A stretch of DNA of 31,266 nucleotides from a virus. Below the pieces are notes generated by a model. That model was not told the DNA's origin, made no database searches, and saw only the letters and a program-made list of their open reading frames with translations. Shown piece after piece: positions 30,862 to 31,266 of the stretch. Location of the stretch: positions 1 to 31,266 of the IMG/VR virus record IMGVR_UViG_3300024520_000333. One strand, written 5' to 3'. How positions within the stretch are numbered: the first letter of the stretch is position 1; every line of letters starts with the position of its first letter. Made by a program: the position numbers and the translations under genes.

Positions 30862-30863
30862 AA

Positions 30864-31266
30864 ATGAAATTAATAATAGATAGTAGAGAAAATTCAACTC
30901 TTGCCAAACTTATTGAACAAAAGGCAACAAGAATGGGAATTAAAAAGGAGAAAAAATGGTTAGAAGTGGGCGATTATATAATTGGTAATGTTTGCTTTGA
31001 GGCTAAATCAGCGGTGGACTTTTTAGGGTCTATTTTGAATAAACGGCTTTGGACCCAAGTGGATAATATGGATAAATGGTTTGATAAAAACTATGTAGTA
31101 ATATATGGGTCAATAGAAGATGCCCTTTCAAATATGAAATACATTCAAAAATTTAGTGATATTAATCCAGAGGTTACTAAAAATACATATAGAATGAGGT
31201 TTAGGGGGGCAATAGGCCGTCTTAGATTAGATTATGATATTGGAGTTATTTGGAGAGATAGAGTAG
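30864..31266 (+). CDS. ERCC4-type nuclease, cut by window end
   Basis: 134 residues are visible, then the window ends in frame. The start MKLIIDSREN and the GDYIIGNVCFEAKSAVDFLG block match the ERCC4 (XPF/Hef/MUS81) nuclease fold. The usual E-R-K-x-x-x-D motif is E-A-K-x-x-x-D-F, so Arg is replaced by Ala. Such enzymes cut branched DNA at forks. CGGAGGTATAAA precedes the ATG. Whether HhH domains follow cannot be seen. Confidence 0.8.
   Translation, partial: MKLIIDSRENSTLAKLIEQKATRMGIKKEKKWLEVGDYIIGNVCFEAKSAVDFLGSILNKRLWTQVDNMDKWFDKNYVVIYGSIEDALSNMKYIQKFSDINPEVTKNTYRMRFRGAIGRLRLDYDIGVIWRDRV

Overview
The window looks like part of the genome of a double-stranded DNA virus of a euryarchaeon, most like the magroviruses of Marine Group II (Poseidoniales). 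Every protein gene I accept is on the + strand. The DNA is AT-rich, the genes are short, and most junctions are ATGA, TAATG or TTGA overlaps with GGTGA or GGAGG ribosome binding sites inside the upstream gene. The replication set is archaeal/eukaryotic: family B polymerase, RFC clamp loader, PCNA, ATP-dependent ligase, AEP primase, RecA-like ATPase, Cas4-like and ERCC4 nucleases. There is also TFB, a histone fold, a PC4 domain and a tRNA with a canonical archaeal bulge-helix-bulge intron. The assignment is inference. No capsid, portal or terminase gene is visible, so the window is the replication and early half of a larger genome.

Layout. (1) 1-2300: an HTH-DUF3310 protein, then an RNA-rich stretch with tRNA-Lys(UUU, 100-nt intron), tRNA-Leu(UAA), tRNA-Met-type(CAU) and tRNA-Arg(UCU), with tiny zinc-ribbon and membrane proteins between the last two. 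(2) 2311-6258: uncharacterised proteins, many Cys-rich, including a DnaJ-type zinc-finger protein, a protein with a duplicated zinc-ribbon-like domain, and a 66-residue ubiquitin-like protein ending in Gly-Gly-Tyr. Two hairpins follow. (3) 6365-11239: a class II (B12-dependent) ribonucleotide reductase and unknown genes. (4) 11236-14112: TFB, a ThiF/E1-like protein, micro-proteins, and a JAMM metalloprotease. (5) 14109-17286: GroES-like and GroEL-like group I chaperonins, a PC4-like protein, a histone-fold protein and small ORFs. (6) 17283-25709: DNA ligase, a second histone-fold-like protein, a degenerate LAGLIDADG-like protein, two clamp-loader-like ATPases, an RPA-like candidate, a RecA/Sak4-like ATPase and PCNA. 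(7) 25712-31266: a family B polymerase split into two genes by a small winged-helix ORF exactly before motif C, a Cas4-like nuclease, a fused PriS-PriL-type primase, and an ERCC4 nuclease cut by the window end.

How the genes work together. Regions 6 and 7 give a nearly self-sufficient replisome (priming, polymerisation, clamp and loader, ssDNA handling, ligation, flap and recombination nucleases). RNR supplies dNTPs, TFB and the tRNAs can redirect host expression, and GroES/GroEL can fold viral proteins. The most unusual parts are a viral ubiquitin-like set (Ubl, E1-like, JAMM) that could modify proteins or transfer sulfur, and the three-gene split polymerase. Histone-fold and PC4-like proteins suggest the virus also organises its own DNA.
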